This document shows, in pieces, positions 7,332 to 15,332 of a stretch of 64,000 nucleotides of DNA. The position numbers were made by a program, and so were the translations under genes. Source of the stretch: an uncultured Clostridia bacterium (GTDB lineage: Bacteria > Bacillota > Clostridia > Christensenellales > UBA1242); contig CAKVHA010000001.1 of NCBI GenBank assembly GCA_934747775.1, positions 124,001 to 188,000 of the forward strand, read 5' to 3'. The notes under the pieces are model-generated. The model saw only the letters and a list, made by a program, of their open reading frames with translations. It was not told where the DNA came from and did not search any database. Positions within the stretch are counted from its first letter, which is position 1. Each line of letters starts with the position of its first letter.

Positions 7332-8426
7332 ATGAAACTAGGAGTTGTGGGATTGCCTAATGTGGGCAAAAGTACACTATTTAACGCCATTACAAAAAAC
7401 AATATTCCAAGTGAAAACTATCCGTTTTGCACAATAGAGCCAAACACTGGCGTGGTTGCTGTGCCAGACGACAGGCTTTTAAAACTTGCCGATATGTACA
7501 ACACAAAAAAAATTACGCCAGCAACAATTGAGTTTGTTGATATTGCGGGATTGGTTAAGGGCGCGTCTAAGGGCGAAGGGCTTGGCAACAAATTTTTAAG
7601 TCATATTCGTGAAACCGATGCAATTGTGCACGTGGTTAGATGTTTTGAGAACTCAAAAATTATTCACGTTGACGGCAATATTGACCCAATTAGAGATATT
7701 GAAGAAATTAATATGGAATTAATTTTGTCGGACTTGGAGAGCGTTGTTAAAAGATTGGAGCGCGTTTCAAAAGGTGTAAAAGCGGGCGATAAAAGTGCGG
7801 TTAAGGAAATGGCACTGCTAGAAAAATTGCGTACACTTTTGGAACAAGAAAAACCAGTAAGAAGCTACAATGCAACCGAAGAAGAACGCGAAATGATAAA
7901 GGGCTTTTTCCTAATAACCAGCAAGCCAGTAATATATTGCGCCAATGTTAGTGAGCAGCAAATTAAAAACAAAGACGCCGACGAAAACATTGCAAAAGTG
8001 CGAAACTACGCTGTTTTGGATAATGCTGAAAGCATTGTGATATGCGCAAAAATAGAAGAAGAGTTATCAAAACTTAACGATGAAGAACTAGAAATGTTTA
8101 AAGAAGAACTTGGTCTAGAAGAGTTTGGGCTTGGTCAACTTATTGTTGCTAGTTATAGGCTTTTGGGGCTAATTAGCTACCTTACAGCAGGCGAGCCAGA
8201 AGTTAGGGCGTGGACAATTAAACGCGGCACAAAAGCTCCACAAGCAGCAGGTAAAATTCACACCGATTTTGAAAAAGGTTTTATTAAAGCCGAAGTTGTG
8301 TCGTACTCCGACCTTATGGAAGCAGGCAGTATGACCGCCGCTAAAGAAAAAGGAAAAGTCCGCATTGAAGGCAAAGATTATGTTGTGCAAGACGGCGACG
8401 TAATGCTATTTAGATTTAATGTGTAG
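7332..8426 (+). CDS. ychF: Redox-regulated ATPase YchF (Obg family)
   Basis: Ribosome-associated P-loop ATPase of the TRAFAC class, conserved in nearly all bacteria and linked to translation and stress response. G1 is GLPNVGKST at residues 7-15, G3 is DIAGLVKGASKGEGLGNKF, and the C-terminal TGS domain (about 275-364) contains VRAWTIKRGTKAPQAAGKI. The G4 position reads ANVSE, the non-canonical form that gives YchF its ATP preference. At 364 aa it is full length. It shares a transcript with the Cys/His-rich gene that starts 9 nt downstream. Confidence 0.96.
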   Translation: MKLGVVGLPNVGKSTLFNAITKNNIPSENYPFCTIEPNTGVVAVPDDRLLKLADMYNTKKITPATIEFVDIAGLVKGASKGEGLGNKFLSHIRETDAIVHVVRCFENSKIIHVDGNIDPIRDIEEINMELILSDLESVVKRLERVSKGVKAGDKSAVKEMALLEKLRTLLEQEKPVRSYNATEEEREMIKGFFLITSKPVIYCANVSEQQIKNKDADENIAKVRNYAVLDNAESIVICAKIEEELSKLNDEELEMFKEELGLEEFGLGQLIVASYRLLGLISYLTAGEPEVRAWTIKRGTKAPQAAGKIHTDFEKGFIKAEVVSYSDLMEAGSMTAAKEKGKVRIEGKDYVVQDGDVMLFRFNV

Positions 8427-8435
8427 GTGAAAAAT

Positions 8436-8897
8436 ATGAAAAAAGATAAACTTAAAAAATCCGAATTAGAAGAAAACACTAAAAACGAAAACGAAACTAA
8501 AAAAGAACTTGAAAAACATAACCACAAAAACGATTGCGACCACTGCAACGAAGAGTGTGGTTCGCATTGCGACGAAAATTGCGAGTGCGAAAGCGAACAC
8601 GGCGAGCAAATTTACAACACCGAAAACGAGCTTAACTTAAAAGTTACTGGAATAAACGACCAAGAGCTTATAAACGAAGATTGCTGCACTTGTGTAAATA
8701 TAATTATGCAAAACGACGGCAGAATTCAAACCAGCTTTTTGGGCGCACATAACCCAGAAATTTTAAACCACCTAGAAAAAGCTTTAAAAACCTACTTTAA
8801 AAGTTTAAAGAAAACGCTTAAAGCCCGCTACTTTGAATGTTCCGACGATTGCAATTGCGAAGATTGCGATAAAAAAGAAAACAAAAAGGAAGAATAA
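8436..8897 (+). CDS. Cys/His/Asp-rich protein of unknown function
   Basis: 153 aa if read from the ATG at 8436; a GTG at 8427 directly after the ychF stop is the alternative, but GGTGA then serves as ribosome site for 8436. Residues 1-30 are Lys/Glu-rich. About 30-55 form a dense cluster of Cys, His and Asp (DCDHCNEECGSHCDENC), and the C-terminus has a second cluster (CSDDCNCEDCDKK). The middle (about 70-135) looks folded, with a predicted strand-strand-helix region (GRIQTSFLGAHNPEILNHLE). The two clusters suggest metal binding or metal buffering; this is inference. Tight linkage to ychF suggests co-expression, not necessarily joint function. No family recognised. Confidence 0.75.
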   Translation: MKKDKLKKSELEENTKNENETKKELEKHNHKNDCDHCNEECGSHCDENCECESEHGEQIYNTENELNLKVTGINDQELINEDCCTCVNIIMQNDGRIQTSFLGAHNPEILNHLEKALKTYFKSLKKTLKARYFECSDDCNCEDCDKKENKKEE

Positions 8898-8905
8898 AAA
8901 ATAAT

Positions 8906-8959
8906 AACACACATTAAAAGCCTACAAAATAGGTTGTAATTTATGTGTGCTATTTTTTT
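8906..8959 (+). terminator. Terminator after ychF operon
   Basis: Long imperfect hairpin with outer arms CACACAT/ATGTGTG and inner arms GCCTAC/TAGGT, followed by seven T. Confidence 0.75.
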
Positions 8960-8979
8960 GAATATAATGTTATATGTGT

Positions 8980-8985
8980 TATAAT
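8980..8985 (+). promoter_or_regulatory. Extended -10 promoter of the 9011 gene
   Basis: TGTTATAAT extended -10; the TTGAAT upstream is only 15 bp away, so the extended -10 is the likely determinant. Confidence 0.45.
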
Positions 8986-9010
8986 AAAATCATTATAAGA
9001 AGGAAGAAAA

Positions 9011-10075
9011 ATGAAGATAAATTTAAGTGAATTAATAACATACAAAACTTGTTATTGCTTTTTAAAGGATACAAGCGGATTGGATACATATCACTTTAGA
9101 AAAAAAGATTATTTTGATAAGTCCTTGTCGCAAATGGAAGGCGATAAAATTATAGATGCATTGCGCAGCTGCGGTACGGAAGACGACGACGGCATAACCG
9201 AAATTGTAACACCTTATGGCAGTGTAATGTTTCATATAATTAGCGATTACAATAAAATCGAAAAGTTTTTGTGTGATAATAGCCGCAATGCACCAGCAGC
9301 ATTTTTTATGAACCACCGCGCATCGTCGTGCTATGGGTTTATTGAAGCCGAAAATGGAAACATAAGGCGTTTTGCCACCACCGAAGACGGCGACGAGATA
9401 CTAACTGGCGAACAAACGGAGTACGAAAAACGCGCTAAAGTTAGGTTTAAGGAAGATAAAATGTACTTAGTCGAAGAAGACGACATTGTGAAAATAGCGA
9501 AACAGTTTTGCGGCTTTGATGTGGAAAACGATAGCGTTGAAGTGTTGGCGATAAATCGCTACGAGTATGAAAAATATCCAACCGAAATCACCGCCGATGT
9601 CGTTCCGCTAATTAAAGAAAACTTACAGCAAAACAACTTGCATTTTGCAGCAATTTACTACACACTTCACCCATCAAAAAAATTTGGCTACATTTTTTCA
9701 ATGGGTGAAACCACAAGCGGAAAACCAGTTGGACTTTATGCAAAAAAACTGGAAGGCTGTGTTACACCTAGCGTGCTAAACCAAGAAATAAGCCGCGTTT
9801 TAAACGTTTTTGCTTACGAAAAATTGGAATATAATAATTGTGATGCGGATGCTTTTGAAGGTGCTGCTAATTTGTTTAACCACACCAAAGGCAGCACAAA
9901 AACCGCAATTGCTTTTTACACAAATTCGCCTGAGTTTAGGGCTGTGTTGTCGTGGGAAGAAAAACGAAACTTTTTGCTGTTTAAAACCACAAAAACCCAC
10001 ACTAAAGACTATTACTCATTAACCCAATCCGAAGTAAAAAATCTAACCGACTTTATGTGTTCTAATTGCAGTTAA
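9011..10075 (+). CDS. Hypothetical protein, 354 aa, two-part
   Basis: Soluble acidic protein with no signal peptide or membrane segment. GAAGGAAG precedes the ATG. The N-terminal half (about 1-165) has a conserved-looking block, FFMNHRASSCYGFIEAENG through ILTGEQTEYEKRAKVRF. This resembles a motif pattern seen in several uncharacterised and immunity-like bacterial proteins where a tryptophan or glycine-rich strand is followed by 'GE..TE.EK...F'. The C-terminal half (about 175-354) may be a duplicated alpha/beta fold. No catalytic signature is visible. It lies alone between a terminator and tRNA-Gln. Confidence 0.72.
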   Translation: MKINLSELITYKTCYCFLKDTSGLDTYHFRKKDYFDKSLSQMEGDKIIDALRSCGTEDDDGITEIVTPYGSVMFHIISDYNKIEKFLCDNSRNAPAAFFMNHRASSCYGFIEAENGNIRRFATTEDGDEILTGEQTEYEKRAKVRFKEDKMYLVEEDDIVKIAKQFCGFDVENDSVEVLAINRYEYEKYPTEITADVVPLIKENLQQNNLHFAAIYYTLHPSKKFGYIFSMGETTSGKPVGLYAKKLEGCVTPSVLNQEISRVLNVFAYEKLEYNNCDADAFEGAANLFNHTKGSTKTAIAFYTNSPEFRAVLSWEEKRNFLLFKTTKTHTKDYYSLTQSEVKNLTDFMCSNCS

Positions 10076-10143
10076 TTTTAAATTTATTAGCAATATCATT
10101 TGCATAGCAAAATATTATTTCCGTTAAAAATACCATTACAAAC

Positions 10144-10180
10144 AAAAAAAAGAAAAGCCGTGGTGACTTTTCTTTTTTTT
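10144..10180. terminator. Terminator of tRNA-Gln (and of the 9011 gene)
   Basis: Hairpin AAAAAGAAAAGCC...GACTTTTCTTTT with T runs on both strands. An almost identical hairpin recurs at 43729-43762. Confidence 0.75.
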
Positions 10181-10183
10181 ACT

Positions 10184-10258
10184 TGGCTGGGGTGGTAGGA
10201 TTCGAACCCACGAATGTTTGAGTCAGAGTCAAATGCCTTACCGCTTGGCGACACCCCA
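10184..10258 (-). tRNA. tRNA-Gln(CTG)
   Basis: 75-nt cloverleaf with acceptor TGGGGTG/CACCCCA, anticodon stem TTTGA/TCAAA with loop CTCTGAC (anticodon CTG, reading CAG), T-loop GTTCGAATC, discriminator G and encoded CCA. Confidence 0.96.
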
Positions 10259-10312
10259 ATAAAAAAATAAAAAACATTAAAACTAGCTTGTAATTTAAGT
10301 TTTAATAGTGAT

Positions 10313-10341
10313 ATTGTACTATTAATTTTAAAAAAAATCAA
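10313..10341 (-). promoter_or_regulatory. tRNA-Gln promoter
   Basis: Minus strand TTGATT, 17-bp spacer, TACAAT, about 55 nt upstream of the mature tRNA. Confidence 0.55.
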
Positions 10342-10360
10342 TAAGATAACGCATTTTATT

Positions 10361-10388
10361 TTGAGAAATAACTAATGCGTGTTATACT
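10361..10388 (+). promoter_or_regulatory. Promoter of alpha-oxoamine synthase gene
   Basis: TTGAGA, 16-bp spacer, TATACT. It overlaps an in-frame upstream ATG at 10375, which therefore cannot be the translation start. Confidence 0.7.
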
Positions 10389-10419
10389 TTGTGTATCGTT
10401 GCAAAGGGGACGGATATAT

Positions 10420-11625
10420 ATGGATTTATTTAAAAAATGTTATGACTTTACAAGGGTAGACGAGTTAAAACAACACGATCTTTACCCATATTTTCACGCT
10501 GCACAAAGCGGACAAGACACCGAAATGATTATGGAAGGGCACAAAACCATAATGATTGGCAGCAACAACTATTTAGGATTTACCAGCGACCCACGCGTTA
10601 TTGAGGCGGGTGTGGAGGCACTTAAAAAATACGGCAGTGGCAATAGCGGCTCACGTTTTTTAAATGGCACACTAGACAGCCATATCGCGCTAGAAAAGGA
10701 ACTTGCAGAGTTTTTGCATAAAGAAGCGTGCATCACAATGAGCACAGGATTTCAAACAAACCTTGGCATAATTAGTGCAATCGCTGGCAGAAACGACGTT
10801 ATTTTGTGTGACAAAGAAAATCACGCCAGTATTTACGACGCGTGTCGACTAAGTTATGCAAAAATGATGCGTTATGAACACAATGATATGGCAGATTTGG
10901 AAGAGAAATTGAAACAAATCCCAGACGATAAAGGTATTTTGGTTGTTACCGATAGCGTGTTTAGTATGACTGGCGAAATTTGCAATTTACCAAAACTTGT
11001 AGAACTAAAACACAAATATGGTTTTAGATTAATGTTGGACGAAGCTCACGGCGTTGGCGTGCTAGGAAAGTGCGGTAGAGGCGCTGGCGAGCACTTTGGA
11101 CTAGAAGACGAAGTAGATATTATTATGGGCACATTCTCAAAATCGTTTGCCAGCCTAGGCGGATTTATGGCGGGTGACAAAAAGGTTGTGGAGTTTGTTC
11201 AACACGCAAGTCGTCCGTTTATATTTAGCGCATCTATTACACCAGCAAGCGTTGCGTGTGCCAGAAAAGCGCTAGAGCTATTAAAAGCCGAACCAGAAAG
11301 AGTGGAGCATCTTAAAGAAATTAGTGCTTATATGCGAAAACTTCTTAAAGGCTATGGTATTGCAATTATTGACGCCGAAACACCAATTATTCCTATTTAT
11401 ACCTACAACGACGAGCGTACATTTAAAGCGTGTATGATGCTTATGGAACGCGGCGTTTATGTAAACCCAGTTGTTAGCCCTGCTACTCCTGTTGGGCAAA
11501 GTTTGCTTCGCACGAGCTACACCGCAACCCACACTAAAGAACAAATGGAGTATTGCGCAAAACAAATTAAAGAAGTGCTAGACGCTCTTCCTATGGAAAT
11601 GTTTGAAACTAAAGACGCAGAATAA
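10420..11625 (+). CDS. Alpha-oxoamine synthase (SPT/KBL/BioF family)
   Basis: 401-aa PLP enzyme that condenses an amino acid with an acyl-CoA, releasing CO2. The start at 10420 is chosen because AAAGGGGA precedes it and the promoter -10 lies downstream of the alternative ATG at 10375. PLP Lys241 lies in GTFSKSFASLGGF; the aspartate of LMLDEAHGVG and the DKENHASIYD histidine are present. The N-terminal region (DLYPYFHAAQSGQDTEMIM, then IGSNNYLGF, then SRFLNGTLDSHIALE) is close to the Bacteroidetes serine palmitoyltransferase pattern. No biotin or threonine-catabolism gene is adjacent, so 8-amino-7-oxononanoate synthase or KBL activity is less supported. Family certain, substrate uncertain. Confidence 0.88.
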   Translation: MDLFKKCYDFTRVDELKQHDLYPYFHAAQSGQDTEMIMEGHKTIMIGSNNYLGFTSDPRVIEAGVEALKKYGSGNSGSRFLNGTLDSHIALEKELAEFLHKEACITMSTGFQTNLGIISAIAGRNDVILCDKENHASIYDACRLSYAKMMRYEHNDMADLEEKLKQIPDDKGILVVTDSVFSMTGEICNLPKLVELKHKYGFRLMLDEAHGVGVLGKCGRGAGEHFGLEDEVDIIMGTFSKSFASLGGFMAGDKKVVEFVQHASRPFIFSASITPASVACARKALELLKAEPERVEHLKEISAYMRKLLKGYGIAIIDAETPIIPIYTYNDERTFKACMMLMERGVYVNPVVSPATPVGQSLLRTSYTATHTKEQMEYCAKQIKEVLDALPMEMFETKDAE

Positions 11626-11711
11626 ATTTTGCACATTGCTTAAATTAGATTGCGGAATAATTTTAAATTATTAACAACATTAAAAAGTTAAATTAATTGA
11701 CCGCAATAAAT

Positions 11712-11743
11712 AAAAATGGCGCATTAATTGTGTCATTTTTCTT
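11712..11743 (+). terminator. Probable terminator after alpha-oxoamine synthase gene
   Basis: Stem AAAAATGGCGCA/TGTGTCATTTTT, imperfect, with a short T tract. Confidence 0.5.
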
Positions 11744-11787
11744 TACCATTTTGATAAATTACGATATACTAATTTTAGAGGTGACTT

Positions 11788-12177
11788 ATGTATTACAAAG
11801 TAAATGCAATTGTGTTAATTTTAAGCGGAAAATGCTGCGGATTTGGCTTTTTTAGTATGGATATTCCAAAAAATATAAAGCTAAATGAGTCCGCAAAAAA
11901 ACTTATAAATCACGACACAGTTACGTTAGAAGTAAAACGCGTTGAAACTGTGCAAAAAGAAAAAGTTGTGCGTATTTTTTGCTCAATAAGAGAAATTAAA
12001 AATTGCGAAATGGAAATAGATTACGCTGTATCCGACGACGATTATTTTGCGATTGAAAACGCTTTCCCTACTAGCGACTCTCTTGCCGATGCACCAGATG
12101 CAAACGCAGCCGTTTTGGCAGTTAAAAAGATTGTTGATTCATACGATCCATTCCTTCAACTAGGTGATATGGAGTGA
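11788..12177 (+). CDS. Hypothetical protein, 129 aa
   Basis: Small soluble protein preceded by AGAGGTGA. The N-terminus (MYYKVNAIVLILSGKCCGFG) is hydrophobic with a CC pair but is followed by a compact alternating-strand region (about 45-90: VTLEVKRVETVQKEKVVRIF), then an acidic Ala-rich tail. The first 20 residues could be a buried strand rather than a signal peptide, as no charged n-region is present. No family recognised. Monocistronic, between terminators. Confidence 0.65.
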   Translation: MYYKVNAIVLILSGKCCGFGFFSMDIPKNIKLNESAKKLINHDTVTLEVKRVETVQKEKVVRIFCSIREIKNCEMEIDYAVSDDDYFAIENAFPTSDSLADAPDANAAVLAVKKIVDSYDPFLQLGDME

Positions 12178-12201
12178 AAAAATAAGGTTTAAAACAAAAA
12201 T

Positions 12202-12235
12202 AAAAAAGTGAAAACATTTAGTTTTCACTTTTTTT
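12202..12235. terminator. Bidirectional terminator
   Basis: Stem AAAAAAGTGAAAAC/GTTTTCACTTTTTT with a 5-nt loop; serves both the 11788 gene and the convergent DUF885-like gene. Confidence 0.9.
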
Positions 12236-12290
12236 GTTGTTATTAATTAAAACATATTTAGAGTTTTAAAAATTGGCTAAATGTAGCGGT

Positions 12291-13448
12291 CTAACACGGA
12301 TTTGTGTTAGGTTTAAACAATGCAAAAAGGTCGGCAACATTGCGTTTTTTGTATTCGTCTAATAGTCCCATTGGGCAGGTTGCAAACTTTTTAGCAATTA
12401 GTAATTCTGTTACTATTGCGCCCATAACATAGCTTTCAAATTTCCCTGGATATTGGGTTATTAAAATTAAGTAGTTTAGAGCTTCTTCTTGTGTAAAATG
12501 CGCAAGTAAGTACACATAAAGTCGTGATAAATTGTCTTGCCAATTTCCGTCTAGCAAGTAGCCTGCCATTTTGGAATACAAAACCTTAGAATATTTTGAG
12601 TAGGCGGTGTTGTAAATATGCCAAGCAGCAAATGTGCTCCAGCCGTGAATAATGTACTCTGCTCCGCAATCAAAGTTGTAACTGCGTTTGTACAAAACTT
12701 GGTTTAAAAAGTGACCGCGTCCTGGGTAGATATTTCCGTAAATTGAAAGCTTTAAATCTTCTAAATTTAGGCTTTTTCCGTTGGTTTGAATAAGATACGC
12801 TTCGGTGCTGCCTGGGTACAAATATTTAGATATAAATTTACCTTTTCCAGCGTCGGAATTTTGCTCTAGTCTAATTGTATCTAAGTCGTACTCGCCCCAA
12901 ATACCTTGCGATAGAATATCGTTTGAAAGTTGTTTTATTACAGTTTTTGTTTCGGCTTTATAGTCAATGGGACTAAGGTCTATTTTTGGTTTAACACAGT
13001 GGCGTGCCATATAGTTAAATATCTTTTTTCGCATTGGTGAGTAATAACAACCAAATATTTTTCTGTACACCTTAATCATTGGATTTTTGCTGCATTTTTT
13101 GTTGCACGCAAAAATAAGTAGTTCTTTTAAAAACTCCGCGTGTTTTGCGTAGTTTGAATTGATAAGTTCTAAATAATGTTGTTTTAATTGACCAGGAATA
13201 TACAAAATATTTATTTTGCGTTTTAATACAGCGCTTTTAAATTCTGCAATCTCTTCGTCGGTTTTTAATAGGCTAAACGACTTTAAAACCTGCTCAAATG
13301 AAAAGTTTTTGCGATACCACTCAATTTGAAAATCAAAAATTTCACGCTCTTTTGGAGTGTATAAAAAAGAGTGGTGTTTTACTTCTTTGTACGCAATGTT
13401 ATCAAAACAAATATTGTATTTCCAATTTTTCCCTAAAAATATTTCCAT
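12291..13448 (-). CDS. DUF885-like protein with altered metal motif
   Basis: 385 aa read from the ATG at 13448. A longer frame reaches 13520, but a clear promoter (TTCACA-17-TATAAT) lies inside that extension and puts the predicted transcript start on the A of this ATG. The C-terminal 170 residues resemble the helical DUF885 family of putative zinc hydrolases: IYPGRGHFLNQVLYK matches the family's HE..PGHhlQ element, HGWSTFAAWHI matches EGWALYAE, and PGKFESYVMGAIVTE matches the late PGQAxSYxxG element. Here the HE of the first element is replaced by YGN and the EGW glutamate by H, so zinc binding may be lost. The N-terminal half is not recognised. Monocistronic. Confidence 0.6.
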   Translation of the reverse strand: MEIFLGKNWKYNICFDNIAYKEVKHHSFLYTPKEREIFDFQIEWYRKNFSFEQVLKSFSLLKTDEEIAEFKSAVLKRKINILYIPGQLKQHYLELINSNYAKHAEFLKELLIFACNKKCSKNPMIKVYRKIFGCYYSPMRKKIFNYMARHCVKPKIDLSPIDYKAETKTVIKQLSNDILSQGIWGEYDLDTIRLEQNSDAGKGKFISKYLYPGSTEAYLIQTNGKSLNLEDLKLSIYGNIYPGRGHFLNQVLYKRSYNFDCGAEYIIHGWSTFAAWHIYNTAYSKYSKVLYSKMAGYLLDGNWQDNLSRLYVYLLAHFTQEEALNYLILITQYPGKFESYVMGAIVTELLIAKKFATCPMGLLDEYKKRNVADLFALFKPNTNPC

Positions 13449-13454
13449 AACTAC

Positions 13455-13483
13455 ATTATATACAATTTTAACGACTTTGTGAA
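13455..13483 (-). promoter_or_regulatory. Promoter placing transcript start at the ATG
   Basis: Minus strand TTCACA, 17-bp spacer, TATAAT. The ATG starts 7 nt after the -10, so the mRNA would be leaderless; no ribosome site is present. Confidence 0.6.
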
Positions 13484-13697
13484 ATAAAAAATTGAAATTT
13501 TTACATTTGCACACACTCATTACAAGTTTTGACCAATTTTTACATTTTTATACATAATATTGCACACAACGACACATTTTTGTTGCAAATTTGTTGCAAA
13601 AGGGACAGTTCTATTTATTTTTACTTGACAATATATTATTTATATACTAACATTATAATGCAAAAATAGCAGCAAACATAAAAAAGAAGAAGTAAAA

Positions 13698-14456
13698 ATG
13701 GCAAGAAAGAAAAGGAAAACAAGTGAAATAGGCGTTTACACAGTTGTGTTGCGCACCAAAAATTTGTGTTTTAAAAATGACGATGCAAAACACTTGTTTT
13801 TTGCTGCTCTAAAAAACAGCTTGAAAAAAGACGGCGCAGTGTTGTACGCCTATGCGGTTGGAAATAAAGACGCGTACTTAATTGTTAAAGAAGGTGAAAA
13901 CGGGCTGGCGTCGTTTGTAAAACGCTTGTGTTTAAGTTTTGTTTATAAATACAAAAAGTTTGTAAAAACCGTTAACAGCGTGTTTTATGATAGATATTTA
14001 AGCGAACCAATTGATAACAACGAGCAATTGGTTGATGCGGTTGTTAGGGTAAACAACCTAAATAAAAAGACCGACGCAAACGGAAACAAATTAAATTTTG
14101 AAACTAGCGGTGTAAATTATTTTGAAAATAGGCTTGTTAATGTAAACGAAATGTTAAAAATTGTGGATAAATCAAAACTTGAAACAATGTTAAATTCAGA
14201 ATTACAAGAAAAGCAAAAGTTTGTAGTGGTTGAAAAACTTAGTGACCGTGAAGTTGCCGATTATATTTTTTACACCTATGGCATTAAGGCTAGCGAGATT
14301 AGCAAAATTAGCAAACCGCTTTTAAACGACATTCTTGTTAATGTTGGCAAAATAACAAAAGCCAGTGCGCGTCAAATAGGGCGCATAACCAAAATATCGC
14401 TAAGATATTTGTGGAATTTATTTAAAAAGAAAGAGGAAGTAAAAGAAGTTAAATGA
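13698..14456 (+). CDS. REP/IS200-type transposase-like protein without HUH motif
   Basis: 252 aa. Residues about 10-115 follow the pattern of REP-associated tyrosine transposases (Y1_Tnp fold): GVYTVVLRTKNLCF, then a helix, then YAYAVGNKDAYLIVKEG, then FVKRLCLSFVYKYKKF, and FYDRYLSEPID. In active enzymes the second element reads MNNHVHLLI and supplies the HUH metal ligands; here it is NKDAYLI, so both histidines are gone. A candidate catalytic tyrosine region (FVYKYKKF) survives. The C-terminus (about 185-245: YGIKASEISKISK, then ASARQIGRITKISLRYLW) matches the HTH seen at the end of such clostridial transposases. DNA binding without nicking is the likely outcome. The stop overlaps the next start (ATGA), making it the first gene of a three-gene operon. 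Confidence 0.68.
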   Translation: MARKKRKTSEIGVYTVVLRTKNLCFKNDDAKHLFFAALKNSLKKDGAVLYAYAVGNKDAYLIVKEGENGLASFVKRLCLSFVYKYKKFVKTVNSVFYDRYLSEPIDNNEQLVDAVVRVNNLNKKTDANGNKLNFETSGVNYFENRLVNVNEMLKIVDKSKLETMLNSELQEKQKFVVVEKLSDREVADYIFYTYGIKASEISKISKPLLNDILVNVGKITKASARQIGRITKISLRYLWNLFKKKEEVKEVK

Positions 14457-15322
14457 AAAACTTGGGTAAAAGGTTTTGGATTAACTTAATAGTAATAGTG
14501 GTTGTTGGCGTGTTTTCGGGCTACTTTGTTGGAAACTTTTATGTAGCCAAATATATGGGCGGAGTAAAGGCCGACTTACTTCCAACCGAAGAAAACTTGC
14601 GTGACAACGTTACAGACACTATAAGAAAAACAAAAAACAAACAAGTTTCGCAAATTGGCGGAACAGATTGTATGGTTATTGCCGAATATAAGTTGTCACA
14701 AAAAGATTATGTTAAACGTAGCACTAATGGTAGCGTTAAAGCCGCTGGCGTAACGCAAAAACTTGTTTCTACTAAGGCGCTTGTTAATGGTGAGTATTAT
14801 AGCGAAGAGCTTAGTGACGGTGTTGTTAAGCTTGCTACAAAATACTATTATACTAAAGACGCCGCAAGTGTTAGCGTGTACAAGGGCAAAATTGGTGCAG
14901 GTCTAAAAGGCGATTACACTAGTGCCGAACACTACGACCAAAGCATAGACGACTTTAATGCTGCAAACGGAGTTAAGCCAACATATTTTATAAACTACAT
15001 TATTAGCAGCAATACGGTTGTTGAAGAAAAATATAACGGAATTAATAAAGAAACTGGACACCACTCGTTTACACTTATTCTAAACCCTAGCTACGCGGCA
15101 AAAAATTATATGTACAAAGTTAAACAAACATCGGGCAGTAGCGAGTATCCCGAGTTTACAGATATAACAGTTACTTTTGAAATAGACGACGATTTTACGC
15201 TTTACAAAATGACTTGTAAAGAAACATATAGGGTTGCTATTGCAGTTCTTGGAAAAGTAGTAACCACAGGTGACATTGTAGACGAGTTTAGTTACGACAA
15301 CACCTTTGTAATTCCAAGATAA
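14453..15322 (+). CDS. Membrane-anchored extracytoplasmic protein, unknown
   Basis: 289 aa. It has a short basic N-terminus and one signal-anchor helix at about 8-30 (WINLIVIVVVGVFSGYFVG); the remainder is a predicted outer domain rich in beta strands and Tyr/Ser/Lys (EYYSEELSDGVVKLATKYYY). No lipobox cysteine and no recognised enzymatic motif. The start overlaps the stop of the transposase-like gene, and the 2083-aa anchored protein begins 10 nt after its stop, so all three should be co-translated. It may be a companion of the giant repeat protein at the cell surface; that is inference from position and shared topology. Confidence 0.75.
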   Translation: MKNLGKRFWINLIVIVVVGVFSGYFVGNFYVAKYMGGVKADLLPTEENLRDNVTDTIRKTKNKQVSQIGGTDCMVIAEYKLSQKDYVKRSTNGSVKAAGVTQKLVSTKALVNGEYYSEELSDGVVKLATKYYYTKDAASVSVYKGKIGAGLKGDYTSAEHYDQSIDDFNAANGVKPTYFINYIISSNTVVEEKYNGINKETGHHSFTLILNPSYAAKNYMYKVKQTSGSSEYPEFTDITVTFEIDDDFTLYKMTCKETYRVAIAVLGKVVTTGDIVDEFSYDNTFVIPR

Positions 15323-15332
15323 TGAGGAAAAA

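Noticed and set aside
10096..10341. 81-codon minus-strand ORF over tRNA-Gln
   Set aside because: It overlaps the tRNA and its terminator; shadow frame.
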